Notes: a model not told the origin generated them from the letters alone. A stretch of 53,849 bases of DNA from Azospirillum sp. (GCA_027486405.1 JAIXPD010000096.1:1-53849); one strand, 5' to 3'; numbered from the stretch's first letter, positions 1-8,367 are shown. Numbers and translations are program-made.

Positions 1-121
1 CAACGTCGCCATGAACGTCGAGCTGATCGCTCCGATCGCCATGGACGAAGGTCTGCGCTTCGCCATCCGTGAAGGCGGCCGCACCGTCGGTGCCGGCGTC
101 GTCGCCACGATCATCGCGTGA
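1..121 (+). CDS. tuf: Elongation factor Tu, C-terminal fragment
   Basis: This is the last 39 codons of EF-Tu, cut by the left edge of the window; the reading frame begins at base 2. The tail GLRFAIREGGRTVGAGVV is the domain III signature of bacterial EF-Tu, the GTPase that delivers aminoacyl-tRNA to the ribosome. Its position just before rpsJ is the usual str-S10 arrangement of proteobacteria. A stem-loop follows its stop codon, and a new promoter starts the S10 operon downstream. Confidence 0.97.
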   Translation, partial: NVAMNVELIAPIAMDEGLRFAIREGGRTVGAGVVATIIA

Positions 122-147
122 TCTGACGTCCGTCAGTGTGTGTTAAG

Positions 148-190
148 CCGGTGGGGAAGGGCGGTGTCCGACCGTCCCCACCGGTGGGTT
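148..190 (+). terminator. Stem-loop after tuf
   Basis: CCGGTGGGGA (148-157) pairs with TCCCCACCGG (175-184), and a smaller inner stem lies between them. It sits 27 bases past the tuf stop codon and probably ends or protects the tuf transcript. The following T-tract is poor, so intrinsic termination here is an inference. Confidence 0.55.
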
Positions 191-239
191 CTAGACATCG
201 GGCGCTCTGTGTCACGCCGCCACCATGTGCCGATCAGGC

Positions 240-261
240 ATTCTCCCCGAGCGGGGAGAAT
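240..261. promoter_or_regulatory. Perfect 9-bp inverted repeat upstream of the S10 promoter
   Basis: ATTCTCCCC (240-248), then GAGC, then GGGGAGAAT (253-261). It ends 5 bases before the -35 box of the S10 operon promoter, so it could be an operator or the end of the tuf transcript. There is no T-tract. Confidence 0.4.
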
Positions 262-266
262 CAGGA

Positions 267-295
267 TTGACACGGGGGCGGCGTCGTCATAGAGA
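267..295 (+). promoter_or_regulatory. Sigma-70-type promoter of the S10 operon
   Basis: A perfect -35 box TTGACA (267-272) is followed after 17 bases by TAGAGA (290-295). Transcription would start near 302 and leave a leader of about 300 bases before rpsJ. This is the strongest promoter-like sequence upstream of the ribosomal genes. Confidence 0.75.
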
Positions 296-411
296 TTACG
301 CCCTCTGGATTATGGGTTGGTGGTAGGCGTTTTCGGCCTAGACGCAGCCCGATAACGAACGGCAATCAGCGCCTCGGCCAGTTCTGGCAACGCAGCGCTC
401 AGAGTCGACCG

Positions 412-452
412 GAACATCCCGACCGCGCGTGAGCGCGGGGGATGTTCTTTTC
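412..452 (+). promoter_or_regulatory. Terminator-like hairpin in the rpsJ leader (possible attenuator)
   Basis: GAACATCCC (412-420) pairs with GGGATGTTC (439-447). An inner stem CCGCGC/GCGCGG closes a GTGA loop, and TTTT follows at 448-451. It lies about 110 bases past the predicted start of transcription and 150 bases before rpsJ, so a transcript of the whole operon must read through it. In Escherichia coli the S10 leader is the site of L4-dependent attenuation; a similar role here is inferred from position and shape only. The rest of 302-604 shows no convincing ORF. Confidence 0.5.
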
Positions 453-604
453 GTATCGGCCCGTCAAAACGGTCAGAGCGTCGCCCGTCGCCCGCTTTCG
501 CGGCACGGTGGGTGGCTCTTTTGCCGTCTGCGGTCCGTGAAGGTTTGTGGGGGTTCCGGTGGCGCGTCCGCGTCATCGCTACGAGGTGCAAGGGACGTTT
601 GGAC

Positions 605-913
605 ATGGACAGCCAGAACATCCGCATCCGCCTGAAGGCGTTCGATCATCGCGTGCTCGACCAGTCGACCAGCGAGATCGTGAACACCGCCAAGCGGACC
701 GGCGCGCGCGTGCGGGGGCCGATCCCCCTGCCGACGCAGATTGAAAAGTTTACGGTGAACCGTTCGCCGCACATCGACAAGAAGTCGCGCGAGCAGTTCG
801 AAATCCGCACCCACAAGCGTCTGCTCGACATCGTCGATCCGACGCCGCAGACGGTCGACGCGCTGATGAAGCTCGATCTGGCCGCTGGCGTGGATGTCGA
901 GATCAAGCTCTGA
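605..913 (+). CDS. rpsJ: 30S ribosomal protein S10
   Basis: S10 binds 16S rRNA in the head of the small subunit and also acts as NusE in transcription antitermination. The 102-residue product starts MDSQNIRIRLKAFDHRVLD and contains the conserved GPIPLPT loop, the usual length for the family. A longer frame opens upstream at 512, but the family alignment begins at the ATG at 605. It is the first gene of the S10 operon, preceded by a 300-base leader and followed after 64 bases by rplC. Confidence 0.98.
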   Translation: MDSQNIRIRLKAFDHRVLDQSTSEIVNTAKRTGARVRGPIPLPTQIEKFTVNRSPHIDKKSREQFEIRTHKRLLDIVDPTPQTVDALMKLDLAAGVDVEIKL

Positions 914-977
914 TTTTTTCGGTTTGGTAAGGGACCTCTCCGCTCAACGGATGTCCCTGGTCAGGAGATAAAGAACA

Positions 978-1688
978 ATGCGATCCGGTTTGATCGCGCA
1001 GAAGCTGGGTATGACCCGCGTCTTCACCGACGACGGTCAACATATCCCGGTGACTGTGCTGAAAGTCGACAGCTGCCAGGTCGTCGCCGTTCGCACCGAA
1101 GAGACGGACGGTTACACCGCCGTTCAGCTCGGCGCGGGCGCCATCAAGGTCAAGAATGTCACGAAGCCTGAGCGCGGGCATTTCGCCAAGGCGCGCGTGG
1201 AACCCAAGCGCAAGCTGGCCGAGTTCCGCGTCGATGCCGATGCTCTGATCGAAGTTGGCGCGGAAATCTCCGCCGCCCACTTTGTCGCTGGGCAGTTCGT
1301 TGACGTCACCGGCACCTCCATCGGTAAGGGTTTTGCCGGTGCGATGAAGCGGTGGAACTTCGGTGGTCTGCGCGCCACGCACGGCGTGTCGGTGTCGCAC
1401 CGCTCGCACGGTTCGACGGGCAACCGTCAGGATCCCGGCAAGGTCTTCAAGAACAAGAAGATGGCCGGCCATTTGGGTGACGAGAAGGTCACGGTCCTGA
1501 ATCTCCAGGTCGTGTCGGTTGACGAGGCCCGTGGTCTGATCCTGCTGAAGGGTGCCGTCCCCGGCGCCGAAGGCGGTTGGCTGCGCATCCGCGACGCTGT
1601 GAAGAAGAAGGCCCCGGAAGGCCTGCCCTTCCCGGCGGCCATCAAGGCCGCGCCGGCGGCTGAGGCCCCGGCCGAGTCGCAGGAGTGA
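978..1688 (+). CDS. rplC: 50S ribosomal protein L3
   Basis: L3 is an early-assembly protein of the large subunit that reaches towards the peptidyl transferase centre. The 236-residue product begins MRSGLIAQKLGMTRVFTDDG and carries the GKGFAGAMKRWNF and THGVSVSHRSHGSTG segments of the extended loop. The C-terminus has an Ala/Glu-rich tail (AAPAAEAPAESQE) that makes it longer than the roughly 209-residue E. coli protein, as is common in alphaproteobacteria. An AGGAGA ribosome-binding site precedes the ATG. Confidence 0.98.
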   Translation: MRSGLIAQKLGMTRVFTDDGQHIPVTVLKVDSCQVVAVRTEETDGYTAVQLGAGAIKVKNVTKPERGHFAKARVEPKRKLAEFRVDADALIEVGAEISAAHFVAGQFVDVTGTSIGKGFAGAMKRWNFGGLRATHGVSVSHRSHGSTGNRQDPGKVFKNKKMAGHLGDEKVTVLNLQVVSVDEARGLILLKGAVPGAEGGWLRIRDAVKKKAPEGLPFPAAIKAAPAAEAPAESQE

Positions 1689-1693
1689 GCGCC

Positions 1694-2314
1694 ATGAAGG
1701 CCACGATCAAGAACCTCAACAACGAAGCCGTTGGCGAGATCGAACTGTCGGACGCCGTGTTCGGCCTGCCCACCCGCAGCGATCTGCTGGCGCGCATGGT
1801 CAACTGGCAGCTCGCCAAGCGTCGGTCGGGCAACCACAAGACCAAGGGCATCAGCGAGATCAGCGGCACCACCAAGAAGCCCTACGGGCAGAAGGGCACC
1901 GGCCGCGCCCGTCAGGGTTCGATCCGCTCGCCGCAGTTCCGTGGTGGTGCGACCATTTTCGGTCCGGTCGTTCGTTCGCACGAGCATGACCTGACCAAGA
2001 AGGTCCGCAAGCTGGCCCTGAAGACCGCCCTCTCGGCCAAGCTGGCCGAAGGCAAGCTGGTCGTTCTGGACGCCGCCGCCGCTGAGAGCCACAAGACCAA
2101 GGAACTGGCCGCCCGTTTGGCTGGCCTGGGCCTGACCTCGGCTCTGATCATCGATGGCGCGAACCTGAACGAGAACTTCTTCAAGGCCTCGCGCAACATC
2201 CCGCTGATCGACGTGCTGCCCGAACAGGGTGCCAACGTCTACGACATTCTCCGCCGCGACACGCTGGTCCTGACCCGCAACGCGGTTGAGCAACTGGAGG
2301 CTCGCCTGAAATGA
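1694..2314 (+). CDS. rplD: 50S ribosomal protein L4
   Basis: L4 lines the exit tunnel of the large subunit and in some bacteria represses the S10 operon. The 206-residue product has the tunnel-loop signature KKPYGQKGTGRARQGSIRSP. The ATG at 1694 has AGGAG at 1681-1685 and matches the family start, so I prefer it to the GTG at 1685. It begins 5 bases after rplC and its stop overlaps the rplW start by 4 bases, which suggests translational coupling. Confidence 0.98.
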   Translation: MKATIKNLNNEAVGEIELSDAVFGLPTRSDLLARMVNWQLAKRRSGNHKTKGISEISGTTKKPYGQKGTGRARQGSIRSPQFRGGATIFGPVVRSHEHDLTKKVRKLALKTALSAKLAEGKLVVLDAAAAESHKTKELAARLAGLGLTSALIIDGANLNENFFKASRNIPLIDVLPEQGANVYDILRRDTLVLTRNAVEQLEARLK

Positions 2315-2628
2315 GCAAGCAGTCGAAACCTTCGGTGACTCAGGAGCGGATGTACGACCTGATCCTCGCTCCCGTCATCACCGAGAAGTCGACGATGGTG
2401 TCGGAACACAACCAGGTTGTCTTCCGGGTGCCCCTCTCGGCTTCGAAGCCGGAGATCAAGGCCGCCGTTGAAGGTCTCTTCAACGTCAAGGTGACTGCCG
2501 TCAACACCCTGATTTCCAAGGGCAAGACCAAGCGGTTCCGTGGCATCGTTGGTCGTCGGTCGGACGTCAAGAAGGCCGTTGTTACCCTCGCCGAGGGCAA
2601 CAAGATCGACGTGACCACGGGCATCTGA
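2311..2628 (+). CDS. rplW: 50S ribosomal protein L23
   Basis: L23 sits at the tunnel exit and is the docking site for signal recognition particle and trigger factor. The 105-residue product contains the family motifs APVITEKST and FNVKVTAVNTL. The start codon overlaps the rplD stop as ATGA. Confidence 0.97.
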   Translation: MSKQSKPSVTQERMYDLILAPVITEKSTMVSEHNQVVFRVPLSASKPEIKAAVEGLFNVKVTAVNTLISKGKTKRFRGIVGRRSDVKKAVVTLAEGNKIDVTTGI

Positions 2629-2644
2629 GCGGGAGTGTGATCCG

Positions 2645-3472
2645 ATGGCTCTGAAGCAATATCGCCCGATTACCCCGTCGCTCCGCCAGCTGGTCATCGT
2701 TGACCGCTCGGAGCTGTGGAAGGGCAAGCCGGTCAAGTCCCTCACCGAGGGTCTGACCAAGTCCGGCGGTCGCAACAACACCGGCCGCATCACCGCGCGC
2801 CGGATTGGTGGTGGCCACAAGCGCGTCTACCGTCTGGTGGACTTCAAGCGCCGCAAGTTTGACGTGCCCGCCGTTGTCGAACGGCTGGAATACGATCCGA
2901 ACCGCACGGCCTTCATTGCGCTCATCAAGTACCAGGATGGGACCCTGTCCTACATCCTGGCGCCGCAGCGCCTGAAGGTTGGCGACACGGTCGTGTCGGG
3001 CGAAAAGGTCGACGTGAAGCCCGGCAACGCGATGCCGCTGCGCTCCATTCCGGTCGGTTCGGTCGTGCACAACGTCGAACTGAAGGCTGGCAAGGGTGGT
3101 CAGGTCGCTCGTTCGGCCGGCACCTACCTCCAGCTCGTTGGTCGTGACGGCGGCTACGCCCAGCTCAAGCTCCCCTCGGGCGAGCTGCGTGTGGTGCGTG
3201 GCGAGTGCATGGCGACGATCGGTGCGGTGTCGAACCCGGACCAGATGAACACCAACCTCGGCAAGGCTGGTCGCAACCGTTGGCTCGGCGTTCGTCCGTC
3301 GGTGCGCGGTGTGGCCATGAACCCGATCGACCACCCGCACGGTGGTGGTGAGGGTCGCACCTCGGGCGGCCGTCATCCGGTCACGCCGTGGGGCAAGCCG
3401 ACCAAGGGCAAGAAGACGCGTCACAACAAGAAGACGGATGGCCTGATCCTGCGCCGCCGTCATTCGAAGTAA
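2645..3472 (+). CDS. rplB: 50S ribosomal protein L2
   Basis: L2 is the largest conserved protein of the large subunit and is needed for subunit joining and peptidyl transfer. The 275-residue product has the invariant C-terminal segment GVAMNPIDHPHGGGEGRTSG, including the conserved histidine, followed by a basic tail. Length and start are standard for the family. Confidence 0.98.
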   Translation: MALKQYRPITPSLRQLVIVDRSELWKGKPVKSLTEGLTKSGGRNNTGRITARRIGGGHKRVYRLVDFKRRKFDVPAVVERLEYDPNRTAFIALIKYQDGTLSYILAPQRLKVGDTVVSGEKVDVKPGNAMPLRSIPVGSVVHNVELKAGKGGQVARSAGTYLQLVGRDGGYAQLKLPSGELRVVRGECMATIGAVSNPDQMNTNLGKAGRNRWLGVRPSVRGVAMNPIDHPHGGGEGRTSGGRHPVTPWGKPTKGKKTRHNKKTDGLILRRRHSK

Positions 3473-3484
3473 GGAGGTCGAACG

Positions 3485-3763
3485 ATGGCACGCTCCGTTT
3501 GGAAAGGCCCGTTCGTCGACGGCTATCTGCTCAAGAAGGCGGACAAGAGCCGGGCTTCGGGTCGCAACGAGATCATCAAGATCTGGTCGCGTCGCTCGAC
3601 CATCCTGCCGCAGTTCGTGGGTCTGACGTTCGGCGTCTACAACGGCCACAAGTTCCTGCCGGTTCTCGTCACCGAGCACATGATCGGTCACAAGTTCGGT
3701 GAGTTCGCTCCGACGCGCACCTTCTACGGTCACGCGGCGGACAAGAAGGCGAAGAGGAAGTAA
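3485..3763 (+). CDS. rpsS: 30S ribosomal protein S19
   Basis: S19 lies in the head of the small subunit and contacts S13 and the A-site tRNA. The 92-residue product starts MARSVWKGPFVDGYLLKKAD and ends with the family block GEFAPTRTFYGHAADKK. AAGGAGG lies just upstream of the ATG. Confidence 0.98.
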   Translation: MARSVWKGPFVDGYLLKKADKSRASGRNEIIKIWSRRSTILPQFVGLTFGVYNGHKFLPVLVTEHMIGHKFGEFAPTRTFYGHAADKKAKRK

Positions 3764-3766
3764 GCC

Positions 3767-4162
3767 ATGGGCAAGTCTGCCAACCCCAGCCGGGTCGCGG
3801 AGAACGAGGCCCTGGCCCGCAATCCGATGATCCGCACCAGCCCGCGCAAGCTCAACCTCGTCGCCCAGCTGATCCGGAACATGGACGCCAGCCGTGCCGT
3901 CGCCGAGCTGACCTTCTCCAAGCGCCGCATCGCCGGCGAGGTGAAGAAGGTCCTGCAGGCGGCGATCGCGAACGCCGAGAACAACCACCAGCTCGACGTC
4001 GACCGTCTGTACGTGTCGTCGGCGACCGTTGGTCGCGCTCTGGTGATGAAGCGCTTCCACGCTCGTGCCCGCGGTCGCGGCGCCCGGGTTGAAAAGCTGT
4101 TCAGCAACCTGACGATCATCGTTCGCGAACGCGACGCTGCTGTTGCCGAAGGGGCCGAGTAA
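3767..4162 (+). CDS. rplV: 50S ribosomal protein L22
   Basis: L22 extends a beta-hairpin into the exit tunnel; changes there can give macrolide resistance. The 131-residue product has the conserved RTSPRKLNLVAQLIR block and the hairpin segment FHARARGRGARVEK. It starts 3 bases after rpsS. Confidence 0.97.
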   Translation: MGKSANPSRVAENEALARNPMIRTSPRKLNLVAQLIRNMDASRAVAELTFSKRRIAGEVKKVLQAAIANAENNHQLDVDRLYVSSATVGRALVMKRFHARARGRGARVEKLFSNLTIIVRERDAAVAEGAE

Positions 4163-4163
4163 G

Positions 4164-4913
4164 ATGGGTCAGAAAATCAACCCGATTGGGCTGCGTCTCG
4201 GCATCAATCGGACCTGGGACAGCCGTTGGTTCGCCAAGCGCGACTACGCCAACCTTCTGCACCAAGACCTGAAGCTGCGCGGCTACCTCCAGGGCCGCCT
4301 GCAACAGGCCGGTGTGTCGCGCGTCGTGATCGAGCGTCCGGCCAAGAAGGCCCGCATCACCATCCACTCGGCCCGTCCGGGTGTGGTGATCGGCAAGAAG
4401 GGCGCGGACATCGAGAAGCTGCGTCTTGAGCTGTCGAAGATGACCGGCAGCGAGGTCAGCCTGAACATCGTCGAAATCCGCAAGCCGGAAATCGACGCCC
4501 GTCTGATCGCCGAGAACATCGCCAGCCAGCTGGAGCGCCGTGTGGCGTTCCGTCGTGCCATGAAGCGGGCCGTCCAATCGGCCATGCGTCTGGGCGCTCA
4601 GGGCATCCGTATCAACTGCTCCGGCCGTCTGGGCGGGGCGGAAATCGCCCGCATGGAGTGGTACCGCGAAGGCCGCGTGCCGCTGCACACCCTGCGCGCC
4701 GACATTGATTACGGCGTCGGCACCGCCAAGACCACCTACGGCACCTGCGGTGTCAAGGTGTGGGTGTTCAAGGGCGAGGTCATGGCTCACGACCCGATGG
4801 CGCAGGACAAGCGCATGGGTTCGGAAGCCGTGCCCACCGATGGTGAGCCGCGTCGCGAGCGCCACGAGCGCCGTGACCGTCGCGAGCGCTCCGAGCGCTC
4901 CGACCGCGAGTAA
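4164..4913 (+). CDS. rpsC: 30S ribosomal protein S3
   Basis: S3 helps form the mRNA entry channel. The product from the ATG at 4164 is 249 residues, starts MGQKINPIGLRLGINR, and contains the KH-type motif VVIGKKGADIEKL. An in-frame TTG at 4143 lies inside rplV and gives residues absent from the family, so it is rejected. The last 20 or so residues are an Arg/Glu-rich repeat (RERHERRDRRERSERSD), an extension seen in some alphaproteobacterial S3 proteins. Confidence 0.98.
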   Translation: MGQKINPIGLRLGINRTWDSRWFAKRDYANLLHQDLKLRGYLQGRLQQAGVSRVVIERPAKKARITIHSARPGVVIGKKGADIEKLRLELSKMTGSEVSLNIVEIRKPEIDARLIAENIASQLERRVAFRRAMKRAVQSAMRLGAQGIRINCSGRLGGAEIARMEWYREGRVPLHTLRADIDYGVGTAKTTYGTCGVKVWVFKGEVMAHDPMAQDKRMGSEAVPTDGEPRRERHERRDRRERSERSDRE

Positions 4914-4925
4914 AGGGGCCGAGCG

Positions 4926-5357
4926 ATGCTTTCTCCCAAGCGCACGAAATTCCGCAAGGCCCACAAGGGCCGCATTCACGGCAACGCCAAGGGCGGCACC
5001 GACCTGAACTTCGGTGCCTATGGCCTGAAGGCTCTGGAGCCGGAGCGCATCACCGCGCGTCAGATCGAAGCGGCCCGCCGCGCGATCACCCGCGCGATGA
5101 AGCGTCAGGGCCGCGTCTGGATCCGGGTGTTCCCGGATCTGCCGGTCTCGACGAAGCCCGCCGAAGTCCGCATGGGTTCCGGTAAGGGTTCGCCGGAATA
5201 CTGGGCTGCGCGCGTTAAGCCGGGTCGCATTCTGTTTGAGCTGGACGGCGTGCCCGCAGATGTGGCAAAAACCGCCTTCGCTTTGGCCGCTGCGAAGCTG
5301 CCGATCAAGGTTAAGCTTGTGACCCGCCTCGGCGGTGTCGAGGAGGGTGCGGCATGA
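4926..5357 (+). CDS. rplP: 50S ribosomal protein L16
   Basis: L16 organises the A-site tRNA-binding region of the large subunit. The 143-residue product begins MLSPKRTKFRKAHKGRIHG and contains MGSGKGSPEYWAARVKPGR, both diagnostic. Its stop overlaps the rpmC start by 4 bases. Confidence 0.98.
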   Translation: MLSPKRTKFRKAHKGRIHGNAKGGTDLNFGAYGLKALEPERITARQIEAARRAITRAMKRQGRVWIRVFPDLPVSTKPAEVRMGSGKGSPEYWAARVKPGRILFELDGVPADVAKTAFALAAAKLPIKVKLVTRLGGVEEGAA

Positions 5358-5560
5358 AAGCCGTAGACATTCGGAGCAAGAGCGCGGATGAGCTGCAGGA
5401 GCAGCTCATCCAGCTCAAGAAGGAACAGTTCAACCTGCGTTTCCAGAAGGCCTCCGGCCAGCTGGAAAACACCGCGCGGGTGAACGTGGTGCGTCGCGAC
5501 ATCGCCCGCATCAAGACCATCATCGGCGAGCGTGCCCGCTCCGCCGAAGCCGGCAAGTAA
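5354..5560 (+). CDS. rpmC: 50S ribosomal protein L29
   Basis: L29 is a small helical protein at the tunnel exit next to L23. The 68-residue product has the family core QLIQLKKEQFNLRFQKASGQ and NVVRRDIARIKT. The start is coupled to the rplP stop as ATGA. Confidence 0.97.
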   Translation: MKAVDIRSKSADELQEQLIQLKKEQFNLRFQKASGQLENTARVNVVRRDIARIKTIIGERARSAEAGK

Positions 5561-5570
5561 GGGGACTCTC

Positions 5571-5825
5571 ATGCCTCGCCGCGTTATGCAGGGCACGGTG
5601 GTCAGCGACAAGGGCGACAAGACCGTTACGGTTCTCGTCGAACGCCGCGTCATGCACCCCGTGTACAAGAAGTTCATTCGCCAGTCGAAGAAGTACGCCG
5701 CCCACGATGAGGGCAACCAGTTCAAGGTCGGCGATACGGTTTCGATCATCGAATGCCGTCCGATCTCCAAGCGCAAGCGTTGGACGGTCGTGACTGAGGC
5801 GGTCGCCGATACCGGCGCCGCGTGA
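5571..5825 (+). CDS. rpsQ: 30S ribosomal protein S17
   Basis: S17 is a primary 16S rRNA-binding protein. From the ATG at 5571, with GGGGAC before it, the product is 84 residues and starts MPRRVMQGTVVSDKGDKTVT. A longer frame from 5532 overlaps rpmC and has no family support. Confidence 0.97.
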   Translation: MPRRVMQGTVVSDKGDKTVTVLVERRVMHPVYKKFIRQSKKYAAHDEGNQFKVGDTVSIIECRPISKRKRWTVVTEAVADTGAA

Positions 5826-5845
5826 CAACCGAAAGGTCGTAAACC

Positions 5846-6214
5846 ATGATCCAGATGCAAACCAACCTGGAAGTCGCCGACAACAGCGGGGCGCGCCGGG
5901 TGCAGTGCATCAAAGTGCTTGGCGGTTCCAAGCGGAAGGTGGCCACGGTCGGCGACGTCATCGTCGTTTCGGTCAAGGAAGCCATTCCCAAGGGGCGCGT
6001 CAAGAAGGGCGACGTGCATCGTGCCGTCATCGTCCGCACCGCGAAGGAACTGCGTCGGGAGGACGGATCCGCGATCCGTTTCGACCGCAACGCTGCCGTG
6101 CTGATCAACAAGCAAGGCGAGCCGATCGGCACCCGTATTTTCGGGCCGGTCACTCGTGAGCTGCGCGGCAAGAAGTTCATGAAGATCATCTCGCTGGCGC
6201 CGGAGGTGCTGTGA
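5846..6214 (+). CDS. rplN: 50S ribosomal protein L14
   Basis: L14 forms an intersubunit bridge and binds the silencing factor RsfS. The 122-residue product is the standard length, with MIQMQTNLEVADNSGARRVQ at the start and KGDVHRAVIVRT in the middle. Its stop and the rplX start share a base (TGATG). Confidence 0.98.
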   Translation: MIQMQTNLEVADNSGARRVQCIKVLGGSKRKVATVGDVIVVSVKEAIPKGRVKKGDVHRAVIVRTAKELRREDGSAIRFDRNAAVLINKQGEPIGTRIFGPVTRELRGKKFMKIISLAPEVL

Positions 6215-6531
6215 TGGCCGCGAAGATCAAGACCAAGGACAAGGTCGTCGTTCTGACCGGCCGTGACAAGGGCAAGACCGGCGAAGTCATCAAGGTCCTC
6301 CCCAAGGAGGGCCGTGTCGTCGTGCAGGGTGTGAACCTGGTGAAGAAGCACCAGCGTCCCACCCAGACGACGCAGGGTGGCATTGTCGAGTTCGAAGCGC
6401 CGATCCAGGCATCGAACCTCGCTCACATCGATCCGAAGGATGGGAAGCCGACCCGCGTCGGTTTCAAGATTCTGGAGGATGGCCGCAAGGTGCGTGTCGC
6501 CAAGCGGTCCGGCGAAGTCATTGACCTGTGA
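6214..6531 (+). CDS. rplX: 50S ribosomal protein L24
   Basis: L24 is an assembly-initiator protein of the large subunit. The 105-residue product has a KOW motif (KDKVVVLTGRDKGKTGEVIKV without its first residue). The ATG at 6214 has GGAGG seven bases upstream and is preferred over a GTG one codon earlier. Confidence 0.97.
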   Translation: MAAKIKTKDKVVVLTGRDKGKTGEVIKVLPKEGRVVVQGVNLVKKHQRPTQTTQGGIVEFEAPIQASNLAHIDPKDGKPTRVGFKILEDGRKVRVAKRSGEVIDL

Positions 6532-6541
6532 GGGCCGGGGC

Positions 6542-7084
6542 ATGACCGCACGTCTGAAAGACGTTTACGACTCCAAGATCCGCGCTTCGCTGAAGTCCGA
6601 GTTCAACTACTCGAACGATCTCGAAGTTCCGCGCCTTGAGAAGATCGTCATCAACATGGGTGTGGGCGAAGCCGTCGCCGACTCCAAGAAGATCCAGCTC
6701 GCCGTTGCCGAACTGACCGCCATCACCGGCCAAAAGCCGGTTGTGACCCGTTCGCGCAAGTCGATCGCCCAGTTCAAGCTGCGCGAAGGCATGGCGATCG
6801 GTTGCAAGGTCACGCTGCGCCGTGACCGGATGTACGAATTCCTCGACCGCCTGGTGACGATTGCTCTGCCGCGCGTCCGTGACTTCCGTGGCATCCCGGG
6901 CAACAGCTTTGACGGCCGTGGCAACTACGCCATGGGTGTCAAAGAGCAGATCATTTTCCCGGAAATCGATTACGACAAGATCGATCAAATCCGCGGGATG
7001 GACATCATCATCGTCACCTCGGCGAAAACCGACAAGGAAGCGAAAGCTCTCCTGAAGGGTTTCGACATGCCGTTCGTGAGCTGA
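6542..7084 (+). CDS. rplE: 50S ribosomal protein L5
   Basis: L5 binds 5S rRNA and contacts the P-site tRNA. The 180-residue product, from the ATG at 6542, has LEKIVINMGVGEAVADSKK and FRGIPGNSFDGRGNY, which are diagnostic. The longer open frame from 6377 overlaps rplX and is not part of the protein. Confidence 0.98.
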   Translation: MTARLKDVYDSKIRASLKSEFNYSNDLEVPRLEKIVINMGVGEAVADSKKIQLAVAELTAITGQKPVVTRSRKSIAQFKLREGMAIGCKVTLRRDRMYEFLDRLVTIALPRVRDFRGIPGNSFDGRGNYAMGVKEQIIFPEIDYDKIDQIRGMDIIIVTSAKTDKEAKALLKGFDMPFVS

Positions 7085-7099
7085 GGCTGGAGCACGACC

Positions 7100-7405
7100 A
7101 TGGCTAAGACCAGTTCCATCGAAAAGAACAAGCGTCGCGCCCAGCTGGCCAAGCAGTACGCCAACAAGCGTGCCAAGCTGAAGGCCATCGCCAGCGACCG
7201 TTCGCTTCCTCCCGAGGAGCAATTCGCCGCCCGCTTGAAGCTGGCCGAACTGCCCCGCAATTCCTCCAAGACTCGCGTGCGCAACCGCTGCGAACTGACC
7301 GGGCGTCCCCGGGCGTTCTACCGGAAGTTCAAGCTGTGTCGTGTGATGCTCCGTGAACTGGCCTCGACCGGCCAGATTCCGGGCATGACGAAGTCGAGCT
7401 GGTAA
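7100..7405 (+). CDS. rpsN: 30S ribosomal protein S14, zinc-free form
   Basis: S14 binds in the head of the small subunit. The 101-residue length and the motif RNRCELTGRPRAFYRKFKL, without paired CXXC motifs, identify the long form that does not bind zinc. Position between rplE and rpsH is standard for the spc operon. Confidence 0.97.
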   Translation: MAKTSSIEKNKRRAQLAKQYANKRAKLKAIASDRSLPPEEQFAARLKLAELPRNSSKTRVRNRCELTGRPRAFYRKFKLCRVMLRELASTGQIPGMTKSSW

Positions 7406-7417
7406 GGGGGGCTGACG

Positions 7418-7816
7418 ATGTCTTTGAGCGATCCGCTCGGCGATATGCTGACCCGCATCCGCAACGGTCAGCACGCTCGCATGTCTGTTGTGGTTAGCCC
7501 GGCGTCCAAGCTGCGCGCCAATGTTCTGGAAGTCCTGAAGCGCGAAGGGTTCATTCGCGGGTACTCGGAAGAGACCCTGCGCCCTGGCGTGAAGAACCTG
7601 AAGATCGAGCTGAAGTACCACGAAGGCGAACCTGTGATTAAGCAGATCGCCCGTGTGTCGAAGCCCGGCCGCCGCGTCTATTCGAAGATCTCGGACCTGC
7701 CCCGCGTGTTCAACGGGCTGGGCCTGTCGATCCTTTCGACTCCGCGTGGCGTGATGTCGGACAACGAGGCCCGCGCTGCCAATGTCGGCGGCGAAGTCCT
7801 CTGCCGCGTGTTCTAA
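7418..7816 (+). CDS. rpsH: 30S ribosomal protein S8
   Basis: S8 binds the central domain of 16S rRNA and, in E. coli, represses the spc operon by binding its mRNA. The 132-residue product starts DPLGDMLTRIRNGQ after MSLS and ends with the family block LSILSTPRGVMSDNEARAAN. Whether it also regulates here cannot be seen. Confidence 0.98.
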   Translation: MSLSDPLGDMLTRIRNGQHARMSVVVSPASKLRANVLEVLKREGFIRGYSEETLRPGVKNLKIELKYHEGEPVIKQIARVSKPGRRVYSKISDLPRVFNGLGLSILSTPRGVMSDNEARAANVGGEVLCRVF

Positions 7817-7828
7817 GGGGGATTCGCG

Positions 7829-8362
7829 ATGTCGCGCATTGGCAAACATCCTGTGCCGGTCCCGGCTGGTGTTGACGTGAACGTCAACGGCCAGCTGGTG
7901 ACGGCCAAGGGCAAGCTGGGGTCCCTCAGCCTGACCCTGATCGACGACATCACGGTCTCGCTGGAAGACGGCAAGGTCGTGGTGAAGCCGGCAAACGACG
8001 GCAAGCGCGCCCGCACCATGTGGGCGACCTCGCGCACGTTGATCAACAACATGGTCACGGGCGTCAGCACCGGTTACACGATCAACCTCGAAATCAACGG
8101 CGTTGGTTATCGTGCAGCGGTGCAGGGGAAGGAGCTGGTCATGCAGCTCGGCTTCTCGCACGATGTGAAGTATCCGATTCCGGAAGGCATCAACATCAAG
8201 TGCGACAAGCCGACCTCGATCTCGGTGTCGGGGTACGACAAGCACAAGGTCGGTCAAGTCGCTGCGGAAATCCGCGGTTGGAAGAAGCCGGAGCCTTACA
8301 AGGGCAAGGGCATCAAGTACGAGACCGAAACCGTCCTGCGCAAGGAAGGTAAGAAGAAGTAA
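7829..8362 (+). CDS. rplF: 50S ribosomal protein L6
   Basis: L6 lies near the factor-binding site of the large subunit. The 177-residue product begins MSRIGKHPVPVPAGVDV and has the second-repeat motif KPEPYKGKGIKYETE. It is standard in length. Confidence 0.98.
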   Translation: MSRIGKHPVPVPAGVDVNVNGQLVTAKGKLGSLSLTLIDDITVSLEDGKVVVKPANDGKRARTMWATSRTLINNMVTGVSTGYTINLEINGVGYRAAVQGKELVMQLGFSHDVKYPIPEGINIKCDKPTSISVSGYDKHKVGQVAAEIRGWKKPEPYKGKGIKYETETVLRKEGKKK

Positions 8363-8367
8363 CCGCC

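Noticed and set aside
2582..4060. 492-codon open frame on - through the ribosomal cluster
   Set aside because: It lies antisense to rplB, rpsS and rplV; a high-GC shadow without a ribosome-binding site or family motif.
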